From: Clostridia bacterium
Lineage (GTDB): Bacteria; Bacillota; Clostridia; Oscillospirales; Acutalibacteraceae
NCBI GenBank assembly: GCA_017625095.1
Contig: JAGALQ010000027.1
Coordinates: forward strand, 19,203 to 83,202
Direction of reading: 5' to 3'
DNA: 64,000 bases
Shown here: positions 26,865 through 34,928 of the stretch, piece by piece
Layout of the letters: each line of letters opens with the position of its first letter
Position numbering within the stretch: position 1 is the first letter of the stretch
The notes under the pieces: model-generated
Seen by the model: only the letters and a program-made list of their open reading frames with translations
What the model was told of the DNA's origin: nothing
Database searches by the model: none
Position numbers and translations under genes: made by a program

Positions 26865-27526
26865 TTTGAATCCTCCCATCTGTATCCGATACCTCTTACG
26901 GTGATAATGTGACCGCTTCCGATTTTGTCACGCAGACGGCTCATATGAACTGAAAGAGTGTTGTCGTCAATGTAGTTTCCGTCGCTGTCCCAGATGTTCT
27001 GCAGAAGCTGTGAACGGGTAACGATAATTCCGCTGTTACGGATAAGCACGGAAAGAATCTGAAATTCCGTGGGAGTTACGAAAATATTTTTTTCGTTTTT
27101 TCTGACAGACATATTGAGAGTGTCGATTGTTATATCATCACTGTTGTAAACCGTGACAGCCGATGTTCTGCGGAGCAATGCACGGATTCTTGAAAGCAGT
27201 TCACGGAGCTTGAACGGTTTTGTGACGTAATCATCCGCACCTGCATCAAGTCCACGCACAATCTGAATCTCATCATCGCAAGCTGTCAGAAACAGAACGG
27301 AAACATTATTGCCTGCCGCACGAAGCTCGGTGCAAAGCTCAAGACCGTTGCCGTCGGGGAGCATAACATCAAACATAATTAAATTGAAAGAGAAAAATTT
27401 CATCAGCTCACGGGCTTTCATACAGTTATCAGCACTGATAACCTCATAACCTTCGCCTTGCAAAACTTCGGTAAGTCCGTCACGCAAAAACGAATCATCC
27501 TCAACGAGCAATATCCTCTGTTTCAT
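26861..27526 (-). CDS. OmpR-family response regulator
   Basis: 221 residues. Receiver domain 1-120 with acidic pocket E9/D10/D11, phosphorylation site D53 (MFDVMLPDGNG) and KPF near 103. Winged-helix DNA-binding domain 130-221 (FVTPTEFQILSVLIRNSG...YIDDNTLSVHMSRLRDKI). Expressed from TTGAAA-17-TATAAT with a 16-bp palindrome upstream. The same palindrome precedes the ABC operon, so autoregulation plus control of the transporter is the natural reading. Confidence 0.95.
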   Translation of the reverse strand: MKQRILLVEDDSFLRDGLTEVLQGEGYEVISADNCMKARELMKFFSFNLIMFDVMLPDGNGLELCTELRAAGNNVSVLFLTACDDEIQIVRGLDAGADDYVTKPFKLRELLSRIRALLRRTSAVTVYNSDDITIDTLNMSVRKNEKNIFVTPTEFQILSVLIRNSGIIVTRSQLLQNIWDSDGNYIDDNTLSVHMSRLRDKIGSGHIITVRGIGYRWEDSK

Positions 27527-27565
27527 AATTTCACCTGCCTATGTTAGTTGCCTGAATACATTTTT

Positions 27566-27594
27566 ATTATATAAGTTTTCCGTTCTTATTTCAA
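27566..27594 (-). promoter_or_regulatory. promoter of the two-component operon
   Basis: On the minus strand TTGAAA (27594-27589), exactly 17 bp, TATAAT (27571-27566), about 40 bp before the regulator start. Confidence 0.8.
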
Positions 27595-27604
27595 CACAAA
27601 CTAT

Positions 27605-27620
27605 CTTACGATTTCGTAAG
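27605..27620. promoter_or_regulatory. palindrome, putative response-regulator box before the regulator gene
   Basis: CTTACGATTTCGTAAG, differing at one base from 25920-25935. It ends 33 bp upstream of the TATAAT box, against 32 bp at the ABC operon. Confidence 0.7.
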
Positions 27621-27651
27621 AATATGGAATGATAAACAATAAATATAAAAT

Positions 27652-27703
27652 GGCATTTGTCTTAGCGAGCAATGGATTTGTGTGTACAAATCCGATTGTT
27701 AGG
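27652..27703 (+). repeat. iteron-like repeat, inverted relative to 17403-17456
   Basis: Begins GGCATTTGTCTTAGCGAGCA. About 80 percent identical by eye to the minus strand of 17403-17456, so the 10-kb AraC-to-regulator block is flanked by inverted copies. Confidence 0.65.
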
Positions 27704-27740
27704 GTTTTCACGCCCCTAATACCCCGCAGAAAAACAGAAA

Positions 27741-27785
27741 TAAAAAAATCAGGTACAATAGGAGTTGAATTCTATTGTACCTGAT
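27741..27785 (-). terminator. terminator of tnpV
   Basis: ATCAGGTACAATAG and CTATTGTACCTGAT form a 14-bp stem; on the minus strand it is followed by a T-run. Confidence 0.85.
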
Positions 27786-27802
27786 AACTTTATATAAAGT
27801 GT

Positions 27803-28177
27803 TTATGCTGTGAAGATCATCTCGTGATTAACAATCTCTCTTGCCCTTGCCTCAATATTATTCATTTGGGCAACCCATTCCATTTGATCATCTGCCTTAA
27901 GCTTTTCTGTTATGTACTCATTAACTTTCATCTGTTCTACCAGCCGAGAGAACATAGCGGATGCTTGTTCATCAATCTCTGCAAGATGAGCCCACAATGT
28001 GCCGTTCATAAACATAATATTGAACTGAACTCGTTTGTGTTTCATAAGATAATCTTTTCGTTTCACTCCCCATATACCGAGTGACTTGCTTGCTTCGGCG
28101 GGTAATGTGATGTTCGGTATTCTGTAATCGCCAACTGTTCTGTATGTGCCGCCATTCTGTTCAAATGATGATTTCAT
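27803..28177 (-). CDS. tnpV: TnpV-family transposon protein
   Basis: 124 residues. The sequence follows the TnpV pattern known from Tn4451/Tn4453 and related Firmicutes integrative elements: GGTYRTVGDYRIPNITLP near the N-terminus, IWGVKRKDYLMKHK, IDEQASAMFSRLVEQM and MEWVAQMNNIEARAREIV at the C-terminus. TnpV is an accessory protein of unknown biochemistry; it is not itself a recombinase. RBS GGAGG lies before ATG, and a strong terminator follows. It marks this part of the inner element as descended from a mobilisable or conjugative element. Confidence 0.85.
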   Translation of the reverse strand: MKSSFEQNGGTYRTVGDYRIPNITLPAEASKSLGIWGVKRKDYLMKHKRVQFNIMFMNGTLWAHLAEIDEQASAMFSRLVEQMKVNEYITEKLKADDQMEWVAQMNNIEARAREIVNHEMIFTA

Positions 28178-28389
28178 AAATAAAACCTCCTGTTAATTGG
28201 TAGCTTTATTCTACCGAATAACAGGAGATTAGTCGAATGTATGATAATTATATTGAAAGAAAATGAATACATGGTATAATATTTATATGAATTTTTGAGC
28301 ATTGAGTAAATAATAAAAAGTTTTGTCAAAACACTTCATTTATGATATTGTTTTTTGTAATATTAGATAAAAGATTGCGAGGAATTTTT

Positions 28390-29250
28390 ATGATTAGATT
28401 TGGAGAAACTGAAATAAGAAACAGCGCAAAAGAGACTTTGGAAGCTTTGGAACATTGGTCAAGGCGTATTATTAATGATAAATTTGTGGATAAATATGGC
28501 TCAGACTATTTTGATTACAAATTTGAAAACGGAGAAAATTTAATAAAAAGTGAGATTTTAAGAAATATAACAGATAGAATGACTGAAAATCCCAATAGAT
28601 TTCCGCGAAAAATCGATGCAATTCTAATGGAAGATATTTCATATTTTCTTTGTAAGGATAGTTTTTATAATGACTTATTTAGAGAAATACTCGAAAATAG
28701 TTTTTCTGGTCAAGATGAAGTTAGAAGTAGAATGAAAGTTTTAAAAGATATCAGAAACAAGTTATATCATGGAAATCCAATATCATACAGAGAAGCCGAA
28801 CAAGCAATATGCTATTCCCATGATTTTATAGATTGTTACAAACTTTTCTATATTAAAGCTGGCAAAGAACGAGAATATAATGTTCCTTTCTTTGTCAAAG
28901 TAGAAGATTCTTTGGGACGTTGTGGATATAGAGATGAAACAAAAACAGATAAACTAACTTTGCCATATGATAAAACCAAGTTTAGACCTGGTGATGAATA
29001 TAAAATTTGGGTTGAGGTGGATGGTAGTTTTCCGGAAGATTTCTATGAGATCACATGGTGGATGGATGATAAAAAAGTGGCGACAGGAAAAGAATTTGTT
29101 TTTAAAGCTACTATTGATATGGTAGCATCTTTAAAGTTTGTATATTGTAATTTGAAAACTAAAAGACAGTGGCATAAATATCGAAGTTTCGATGATTGTT
29201 TTAATATATTTATAGGAGAAATATTGCCGCCTATTGAAGAATCATATTGA
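28390..29250 (+). CDS. HEPN-like protein, possible RNase
   Basis: 286 residues from ATG 28390 (AGGAATTTTT upstream); the earlier frame to 28342 has no site. The N-terminal 150 residues are helical and contain DIRNKLYHG, an R-x4-H motif (R122, H127) in the setting typical of HEPN ribonuclease domains. The C-terminal half is beta-rich (YKIWVEVDGSFPEDFYEITWWMDDKKVATGKEFVFKA) and looks like an Ig-like recognition domain. No partner antitoxin is adjacent. It is strongly AT-rich, as is usual for horizontally acquired defence genes. It is the last gene before the right junction of the inner element. Confidence 0.6.
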   Translation: MIRFGETEIRNSAKETLEALEHWSRRIINDKFVDKYGSDYFDYKFENGENLIKSEILRNITDRMTENPNRFPRKIDAILMEDISYFLCKDSFYNDLFREILENSFSGQDEVRSRMKVLKDIRNKLYHGNPISYREAEQAICYSHDFIDCYKLFYIKAGKEREYNVPFFVKVEDSLGRCGYRDETKTDKLTLPYDKTKFRPGDEYKIWVEVDGSFPEDFYEITWWMDDKKVATGKEFVFKATIDMVASLKFVYCNLKTKRQWHKYRSFDDCFNIFIGEILPPIEESY

Positions 29251-29305
29251 TATTTACTATTTACTATATAAGATATATAATGAATACTGAATTAAAATAA
29301 TATAT

Positions 29306-29341
29306 AGCACTGTTATGAGTTTAACCTAACAGTGCTTTCTT
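29306..29341 (+). terminator. terminator of the HEPN-like gene
   Basis: AGCACTGTTA/TAACAGTGCT, 10-bp stem, then a T-rich tract, a few bases before the element arm. Confidence 0.8.
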
Positions 29342-29349
29342 CTATTGCG

Positions 29350-29430
<81 letters not shown>

Positions 29431-29464
29431 AAAACTCCGTACACAAACGTGTACGGAGTTTTAT
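29431..29464 (+). terminator. terminator after the tRNA-Ala 3' half
   Basis: AAAACTCCGTACAC and GTGTACGGAGTTTT, 14-bp perfect stem with loop AAAC. Confidence 0.9.
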
Positions 29465-29478
29465 TATGTATAGCTTTA

Positions 29479-29507
29479 TTGAAACACTGATGTATTTGTG
29501 TTACAAT
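29479..29507 (+). promoter_or_regulatory. cargo promoter, sulfatase gene
   Basis: TTGAAA (29479-29484), 17-bp spacer, TACAAT (29502-29507), the same layout as before the other two cargo genes. Confidence 0.75.
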
Positions 29508-29568
29508 CTTTACAGTAATACATCTGACGGATATACAGACAATGTTAATAAATATTAAGGAGAAAAAA

Positions 29569-30885
29569 ATGAAGCCTAATATTATTCTATATTTTTCCGA
29601 TCAACAGCGCTGGGACACTCTGAACAGCAACCTTATGCCTAATGTCTGGGGATTAGGAGAAGAAGGAGTGCTGTTTGAGAATTCTTTTACTTGCCAGCCT
29701 GTTTGCGGCCCTGCCCGCGCCTGTTTGCAGACAGGTCAGTTTGCAACTGAAAACCGTTGCTATTGGAACGGGATTGCTTTGAAAGAAGATACAAAAACTT
29801 TAGCTGATTATTTTAATGAAAATGGCTATGATACAGCGTATATCGGAAAATGGCATCTTGCTTCAGACCGTTATGCAGGCATCGGTGTTCATTGCGAAAA
29901 AACAGCTGTTCCTAAGGAAAGACAAGGCGGCTATAAATATTGGCGTGCGTCGGATGTTTTGGAGTTTACCTCGCACGGTTATGACGGATATGTTTTTGAC
30001 GGTAACGGTAATCAGATTGATTTTAATGGTTACAGAGCGGATTGTATAAATGACTTTGCGGTTGAATATGTAAATAACCATAGCGGCAAAAAGCCTTTCT
30101 TTATGTTTGTTTCACAACTTGAGCCACACCACCAGAATGACAGAGGTCATTTTGAAGGACCGACAGATAAAGTTGATGATTTTCGTGACTATCCTTTACC
30201 GGAGGATTTAACATTTCTTAAGGGTAATTACAAAGAAGAGTATCCAGATTATATCGCTGCTATTCATTCCCTTGATGAAAATGTCGGAAGGCTTGTTAAA
30301 GCCTTGAAGGATAAAGGTTTGTATGATAATACAGTTATAGTTTACACAAGTGACCACGGTTGTCATTTTAAAACACGAAATGCCGAATATAAACGCAGCT
30401 GTCACGATTCGAGTATACATACACCCCTTGTTTTTGGTGGCGGTGCCGTAGATAAAGGCGAGATTATGAATTGTCTTGTCAGTCTTATCGACATTCCCCC
30501 TACACTTCTGAGTCTTGCAGAAATTGAGATACCGAAAGTCTATTCCGGAAATATTCTGCCTGTTAATAGGCAAGATGCTCCTGAAAGAGATTGTGTTTTT
30601 ATTCAAATCAGTGAATCACAAGTCGGCAGGGCAGTACGCACAAAGGATTGGAAGTATTCTGCCAAAGCACTCGGACCGGGAAATATAAAACACAGCGCAC
30701 GGATTTATTATGATGATTTTTTATATGACCTAAAAAATGATCCTGACGAAAGACGTAACCTTGTAAATGATAAAGAATACCTTGATGCCTTAAGAAAAAT
30801 GAGAGAGTTACTTGCACGTGAAATGGTTAAAGCCGGTGAGAAAAAACCGATATTTTACAAGCCTTTAAAAGCAAAAAGTTTTTAA
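29569..30885 (+). CDS. sulfatase (arylsulfatase superfamily)
   Basis: 438 residues from ATG 29569 (AAGGAG upstream). The formylglycine signature C46-G-P48-A-R50 (in CQPVCGPARACLQTGQ) is present, of the Cys type that needs an anaerobic sulfatase-maturating radical-SAM enzyme, which is not seen in this window. Metal ligands D11/Q12 and VYTSDHG fit. No signal peptide, so it acts on imported sulfated sugars. It is the sole protein gene of the outer, about 1.7-kb tRNA element. Confidence 0.92.
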   Translation: MKPNIILYFSDQQRWDTLNSNLMPNVWGLGEEGVLFENSFTCQPVCGPARACLQTGQFATENRCYWNGIALKEDTKTLADYFNENGYDTAYIGKWHLASDRYAGIGVHCEKTAVPKERQGGYKYWRASDVLEFTSHGYDGYVFDGNGNQIDFNGYRADCINDFAVEYVNNHSGKKPFFMFVSQLEPHHQNDRGHFEGPTDKVDDFRDYPLPEDLTFLKGNYKEEYPDYIAAIHSLDENVGRLVKALKDKGLYDNTVIVYTSDHGCHFKTRNAEYKRSCHDSSIHTPLVFGGGAVDKGEIMNCLVSLIDIPPTLLSLAEIEIPKVYSGNILPVNRQDAPERDCVFIQISESQVGRAVRTKDWKYSAKALGPGNIKHSARIYYDDFLYDLKNDPDERRNLVNDKEYLDALRKMRELLAREMVKAGEKKPIFYKPLKAKSF

Positions 30886-30984
30886 CTTTTATGCACTTAC
30901 TGATAATGCAGAAAATATCAGTATGTATTATAGCTGTACCGTTTTGTGATCGAAGAGTTTTTTAAAGCTTGAAGTGGAGAACAG

Positions 30985-31065
30985 GGGGTGCGTTTCTGCC
31001 TGTATCGGGAGAGCGCTTGAATGGCATTCAAGAGGTAAGGGGTTCGATCCCCCTCATCTCCACCA
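30985..31065 (+). other. attR-like junction of outer element: arm plus tRNA-Ala 3' half
   Basis: A 25-bp arm (30985-31009, GGGGTGCGTTTCTGCC...TCGGG), AG at 31010-31011, then a tRNA-Ala 3' half (31012-31065) identical to the intact gene from the D-arm through CCA, and continuing into the same trailer (ATCGGACACTAAGTAAT). Pairs with the 5' half at 13062 in 6 of 7 acceptor positions. Confidence 0.8.
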
Positions 31066-31089
31066 TCGGACACTAAGTAATATTTTTTT

Positions 31090-31115
31090 GCCCACTTTCA
31101 GAGTGGGTGTTTTTG
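31090..31115 (+). terminator. terminator after the second tRNA 3' half
   Basis: GCCCACTTTCAGAGTGGGT hairpin with T-tract, homologous to 13340-13365. Confidence 0.7.
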
Positions 31116-31137
31116 TTTTATGGGTTGTTTTGGTTTG

Positions 31138-31166
31138 TTGAAATATCTAAATACATATGTTATAAT
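31138..31166 (+). promoter_or_regulatory. cargo promoter, K+ channel gene
   Basis: TTGAAA (31138-31143), 17 bp, TATAAT (31161-31166). Homologous to 13394-13422, including the preceding GGTTTGTTG. Confidence 0.8.
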
Positions 31167-31186
31167 TTGAAAAATAATTTTTATGG

Positions 31187-31912
31187 ATGTGTGTTGTGAG
31201 AAAGAAAATATACAGTATTATTGAGCCTATTGGCAACGAAAACAAACTAAGCAACATTTATGATTTTATAATGATGACAACTATTGTTGTTAGTATAATT
31301 CCTCTTGCGTTTAAAGAAACAAATGCGTTTTTTCAATGGATTGATTATATTACTGTCAGCATTTTTATCTTAGATTATCTTTTGAGATTATTAACTGCTG
31401 ATTATAAACTCAAAAAATCAGCTGCTTCATTCTTTGTGTATCCGCTTACCCCGATGGCTGTTATTGATTTGATTTCTATTTTACCATCATTAACAGTGTT
31501 AAATAGCAGCTTTAGATTGTTAAAACTCTTTAGGTTATTAAGAACATTAAAGGTTTTTAGAGCTTTTAAATTTTTAAGATATTCCAAAAGTTTTGATATA
31601 ATTTCCAATGTGTTCAAAAAACAGAAAAAGGTCTTATCTGCTGTTGCAACAATGGCTGTAGCGTATGTCTTAATCTCAGCTTTAGTTATTTATAATGTTG
31701 AACCTGAATCTTTTGAAACATTTTTTGATGCAATATATTGGGCAACAATATCACTAACAACAGTAGGTTATGGAGATATTTACCCCGTGACAACCATAGG
31801 TAGAATTGTTACTATGATTTCATCTGTTTTTGGTATTGCTATTATAGCATTACCCTCCGGTGTCATAACAGCTGGTTATCTTGAAGAGGTAAACAAAGAA
31901 AACCATCAATAA
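31187..31912 (+). CDS. voltage-gated-type potassium channel
   Basis: 241 residues with six membrane segments. S4-like repeat of basic residues (R110, R116, R119, R125, R131 in SSFRLLKLFRLLRTLKVFRAFKFLR region). Pore helix and selectivity filter TTVGYGD (192-197), then S6. This is the Kv/KvAP-like fold, forming a tetrameric K+ channel in the membrane. There is no cytoplasmic RCK domain. The start at ATG 31187 has only a weak ribosome site; GTG codons shortly downstream are alternatives. It occupies the same cassette position as the zinc-ribbon nuclease and is followed by the same type of terminator and recombinase remnant. Confidence 0.92.
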   Translation: MCVVRKKIYSIIEPIGNENKLSNIYDFIMMTTIVVSIIPLAFKETNAFFQWIDYITVSIFILDYLLRLLTADYKLKKSAASFFVYPLTPMAVIDLISILPSLTVLNSSFRLLKLFRLLRTLKVFRAFKFLRYSKSFDIISNVFKKQKKVLSAVATMAVAYVLISALVIYNVEPESFETFFDAIYWATISLTTVGYGDIYPVTTIGRIVTMISSVFGIAIIALPSGVITAGYLEEVNKENHQ

Positions 31913-31929
31913 CATTAACATAAATTCAT

Positions 31930-31968
31930 AACTCCGAGTAGCATTAAACTACCCGGAGTTATTTTTTT
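31930..31968. terminator. terminator between K+ channel and recombinase remnant
   Basis: AACTCCGAGTAG/CTACCCGGAGTT with one mismatch, then a T-run; a diverged copy of 15545-15577. Confidence 0.8.
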
Positions 31969-32160
31969 ACGCCACCTTATCCAACCCCACCATAAACTGC
32001 TCAAAGTCAATGTTAAACTCAACTTTCAGCTTGTACCCTCTGCTGACCTCAACCCGTTTAATCAGACAGTTCACAATCATTTTCTTCTTTTCAAAGCTTG
32101 CTTTATCATAAAGCTCCGCACAAAAATCAGCTCCGAAAGAGTATCAATCGAAAAAGGAAC
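31968..32160 (-). pseudogene. remnant of serine recombinase C-terminus
   Basis: The minus strand encodes a close relative of the last 45 residues of the ParB-recombinase fusion (ASFEKKKMIVNCLIKRVEV, RGYKLKVEFNIDFEQF, ending DKVA and stop). It is followed upstream by a short piece matching an earlier region of that gene, with about 130 bp missing between. No start or catalytic part remains. It lies in the same place relative to tRNA, cargo and terminator as the fusion gene does in the first cassette. The interval 32161-32303 shows nothing further. Confidence 0.85.
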
Positions 32161-32303
32161 TTTAACCTTAAAAGCTGACAAATATTACTATATAAACTGC
32201 AAAGATTCCGGTATTTTCATAAATTTGATTTTGTTTATAGACACTTTATGATGTGTTTGATATAATACAGGTGACCGAACTCAGAGAAACGTCAACTGTA
32301 TTA

Positions 32304-33209
32304 ATGAAGTTTATTTTAGGAGATGATCTTATCTTTAAGAGAATAGTTGCATTTTTAATGTCGGTAATTACTTGCATAGCAAATCTTTTGGGCATCAACA
32401 CCGTGAAGATGAACAACGTTATTTATGAAGATTACGCTTACGGAACTCATGAGCGACACACTCTGGATCTGTATATTCCCAAATATGCGGATGAGGTCGG
32501 TCTCGTTCTTTTTATTCATGGCGGTGCATGGATCGGCGGTGACAAGGACGGTTATGAAAGTACGCTCGAAAAATTTGCAGGCAAGGGCGATTACGCTTAT
32601 GCTGCAATAAATTATCGTTATATTAGTGATGATGTTGATCTTAATGACCTTATGGATGATGTTCAACTTGCGGTTGATTGCATTAAAAAACTTGGTGAAG
32701 AAAACGGAGTCAATATCAACAAAATGCTCCTGACTGGTGGCTCAGCAGGTGCGCATATGTCTATGCTTTATGCTTATTCCAGAGACGAAGTTTCGGCAAT
32801 CACTCCTGTTGCAGTTGTAAGCGATTGCGGTCCGACTGACCTTACCGAGGAAAAGTATTTCTTTGACAATGCTATAGGTGACAAGGATGCAATTGCTCAG
32901 ATTCTTTCGTGGGCGTGCGGTCAGAAGATCACCTATGAGACACGTCTTGAAGCAACCGATGCAATTAAAAAGGTTTCACCTCTTTACTATGTTGATGAAA
33001 ACACAGTACCTACCATAATTAACCACGGTCAGCGAGACGATGTTGTGCCGTTTGATAATGCGGTTGCACTTGATGCTAAGCTTACGGAATGCGGAGTTGA
33101 ACATATATTTAATGTTTTTCCAAACTCAGACCACGGACTTTCAAGCGACCCTGACGTAAGGAAAACTTCTGATGAGCAGATGCTTGAATATATGAAAAAA
33201 TACCTTTGA
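32304..33209 (+). CDS. alpha/beta hydrolase, esterase/lipase type
   Basis: 301 residues if started at ATG 32304; no start has a good ribosome site (ATG 32358 is the alternative). An N-terminal hydrophobic helix (IVAFLMSVITCIANLLG) suggests an anchor or signal. The oxyanion motif HGGAW (72-76), nucleophile elbow GGSAGAH (Ser147), Asp in GQRDDVVPF and His277 in SDHGLS form a full triad. The family is hormone-sensitive-lipase-like carboxylesterases; in gut bacteria these often deacetylate glycans, which is inference. It is the first chromosomal gene after the island. Confidence 0.88.
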   Translation: MKFILGDDLIFKRIVAFLMSVITCIANLLGINTVKMNNVIYEDYAYGTHERHTLDLYIPKYADEVGLVLFIHGGAWIGGDKDGYESTLEKFAGKGDYAYAAINYRYISDDVDLNDLMDDVQLAVDCIKKLGEENGVNINKMLLTGGSAGAHMSMLYAYSRDEVSAITPVAVVSDCGPTDLTEEKYFFDNAIGDKDAIAQILSWACGQKITYETRLEATDAIKKVSPLYYVDENTVPTIINHGQRDDVVPFDNAVALDAKLTECGVEHIFNVFPNSDHGLSSDPDVRKTSDEQMLEYMKKYL

Positions 33210-33215
33210 ATTTAC

Positions 33216-33245
33216 AGCTGTCACATTGTGTGGCAGCTTTTTTTT
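33216..33245 (+). terminator. terminator of the esterase gene
   Basis: AGCTGTCACA/TGTGGCAGCT stem (one G-T) followed by eight or more T. Confidence 0.85.
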
Positions 33246-33253
33246 ATCACACC

Positions 33254-33805
33254 TCAATCAATATGCATTCTGTAATTCTTTACTTTATAAGTCACAGATC
33301 CGTCGCTTTTGGAATGTTCGCCGTAGCTTTCAAATTTCAAGCCGCACTTTTCCATAACTCTGCCCGATGCAGGGTTATCAACCGCATGACTTGCCGTGAA
33401 ATCCTTTATGCCGTGTATTTCGTTAGAGTATTTGATAATTTCCTTTGTAGCTTCGGTTGTGTAACCTTTGTTCCAGTATTCATATCTTATGTTATAGCCG
33501 AATCCCCAGGCACTGTCGTTATTTCCCATCGGTCCTATGCTGATGCTGCCGATAAGAATATTGCCTTCTTTCAGCACGATTCCCCAATGAAAATCTTCTT
33601 CAGTGGGGACTATGTCGTTAATCCATCGAAAAGTTTGGCTTATATCGGTATAAAGGGGATAAGACATAAACTTGTTAACCCTCGGGTCGCTGTGCCACAA
33701 AAATGCTGTTTCTGCATCCTCGGGAGTTAACGGTCTTAAAATCAGTCGCTCTGTTTCGAGAACGGGAGTTTTTTCATAATATAATTCTTGATTTGTTTTA
33801 TTCAT
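33254..33805 (-). CDS. GNAT N-acetyltransferase, RimJ/RimL type
   Basis: 183 residues. Begins with the RimJ/L pattern TERLILRPLTPEDAETAF. Includes the acetyl-CoA strand-loop region GFGYNIRYEYWNKGYTTEATKEIIKY and a C-terminal VMEKCGLKFESYGEHSK. It transfers acetyl from acetyl-CoA to an amine or protein N-terminus; substrate unknown. Its ATG overlaps the stop of the phosphodiesterase gene upstream (ATGA), so the two are translationally coupled. Confidence 0.9.
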   Translation of the reverse strand: MNKTNQELYYEKTPVLETERLILRPLTPEDAETAFLWHSDPRVNKFMSYPLYTDISQTFRWINDIVPTEEDFHWGIVLKEGNILIGSISIGPMGNNDSAWGFGYNIRYEYWNKGYTTEATKEIIKYSNEIHGIKDFTASHAVDNPASGRVMEKCGLKFESYGEHSKSDGSVTYKVKNYRMHID

Positions 33806-34923
33806 TTCTTACTCCTTTTCTTTGTTTCTATTGCAATAAAAGGTACGGTCATTTCTTCTTCGGTAAGACCTGCGTGAACACCGACAAATTCACGGTCTTC
33901 ACGTTCTATGAACAATGATTTATTACCGGTTGCAACAGCAAGGAAATCACCGACAAAATCATATGCTCTTGCGTGCGTTTTTCCGAATCCGAAAAGATTA
34001 TTCGCAAAGACCTCTTCTTTTGTTAAAAGTTTAAAATCATCGCCGAAAAGTCTGCTAAACTCGTTTCTGAAATCATCTTTCATACCGTCTTTCACAAAAA
34101 AGCTCAGGGCTCTCGGCTCGATTGACGGAGGATGTTTCAGCATTGCGGAAAGTTCGGGATAATCCTCAAGATATTCATTCACACCGTCGCACAGTCCGTG
34201 GTCTGCGGTGATGATAACAAGAGAGTTTTTAAGCCTTTTGCAAAGCTTTTCGACTTCTCTGTTAATATGCAGAATCTGTTCGTGTGCCTGCTCGCCTTTA
34301 ACTCCGTATCTGTGCATTGCAGTGTCGGGCTGATGCCAATAGGTGTATATGTATTTTGCTTTTCTTTTTCTCGAAAGCCGTTTTACGGTTTTGCAGATAT
34401 GAGGCACACTTTTTATGTGATGCTTTGAAAAAGGAGATACATAAACGGCAGAGCCTTTTCCGTTAACCTCTTCAATTTTTTCAAATATTCTTTTGTAAGG
34501 GATGTACCTCCACGCAACGTTAAAGTCTGCCGCAGGCTCACCGTTTTTCTGTAAAGCATTGCGGAACACCGCAACATTTTCGCCTATTTCATCAAAGTAC
34601 AAATCCCAGCCGAGCCAGGCGGTTTCGACGGGAGAGTATCCGCTTTCTATTGCTGTTGTTGCCGCAACGGTTGTTGAGGGATATACAGACGAAATCGGAC
34701 AAACAAAATGCTTTCTCAGAAAGTCGTTTTCGTTCAGGTGTTCGTTGATTGCCGAAACGCCCAATCCGTCAAAAAGCATTACGATTATATTTTTATAGTC
34801 TTTTTCGAGTAATTTATCAAATTCGGGTAAGGTTTTATGTTGACAGTCTTTAACACCAAAGTGGTTTAAAACAGACGAAGCGATTGATAAAATGCTTCTG
34901 TCATAATTTGGGTATGTAATCAT
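33802..34923 (-). CDS. alkaline-phosphatase-superfamily phosphodiesterase
   Basis: 373 residues. Metal and nucleophile residues follow the nucleotide pyrophosphatase/phosphodiesterase order: MLFDGLG (Asp), SSVYPSTTVAATTA (Thr nucleophile), YWHQPDTAMHRYG (Asp and His), ITADHG (Asp-His) and FVGVHAG (His). No signal peptide is seen, so the enzyme is cytosolic. Likely reaction: hydrolysis of a phosphodiester or nucleotide-sugar type substrate. It is the middle gene of a three-gene operon with a methyltransferase and a GNAT enzyme, which hints at processing of a modified small molecule. Confidence 0.87.
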   Translation of the reverse strand: MITYPNYDRSILSIASSVLNHFGVKDCQHKTLPEFDKLLEKDYKNIIVMLFDGLGVSAINEHLNENDFLRKHFVCPISSVYPSTTVAATTAIESGYSPVETAWLGWDLYFDEIGENVAVFRNALQKNGEPAADFNVAWRYIPYKRIFEKIEEVNGKGSAVYVSPFSKHHIKSVPHICKTVKRLSRKRKAKYIYTYWHQPDTAMHRYGVKGEQAHEQILHINREVEKLCKRLKNSLVIITADHGLCDGVNEYLEDYPELSAMLKHPPSIEPRALSFFVKDGMKDDFRNEFSRLFGDDFKLLTKEEVFANNLFGFGKTHARAYDFVGDFLAVATGNKSLFIEREDREFVGVHAGLTEEEMTVPFIAIETKKRSKK

Positions 34924-34928
34924 AACTT

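Noticed and set aside
33216-33245. attR of an older tRNA-Ala element right of the K+ channel cassette
   Set aside because: Neither here nor in 32160-32303 is there a GGGGTGCG arm or tRNA fragment; the hairpin is an ordinary terminator.
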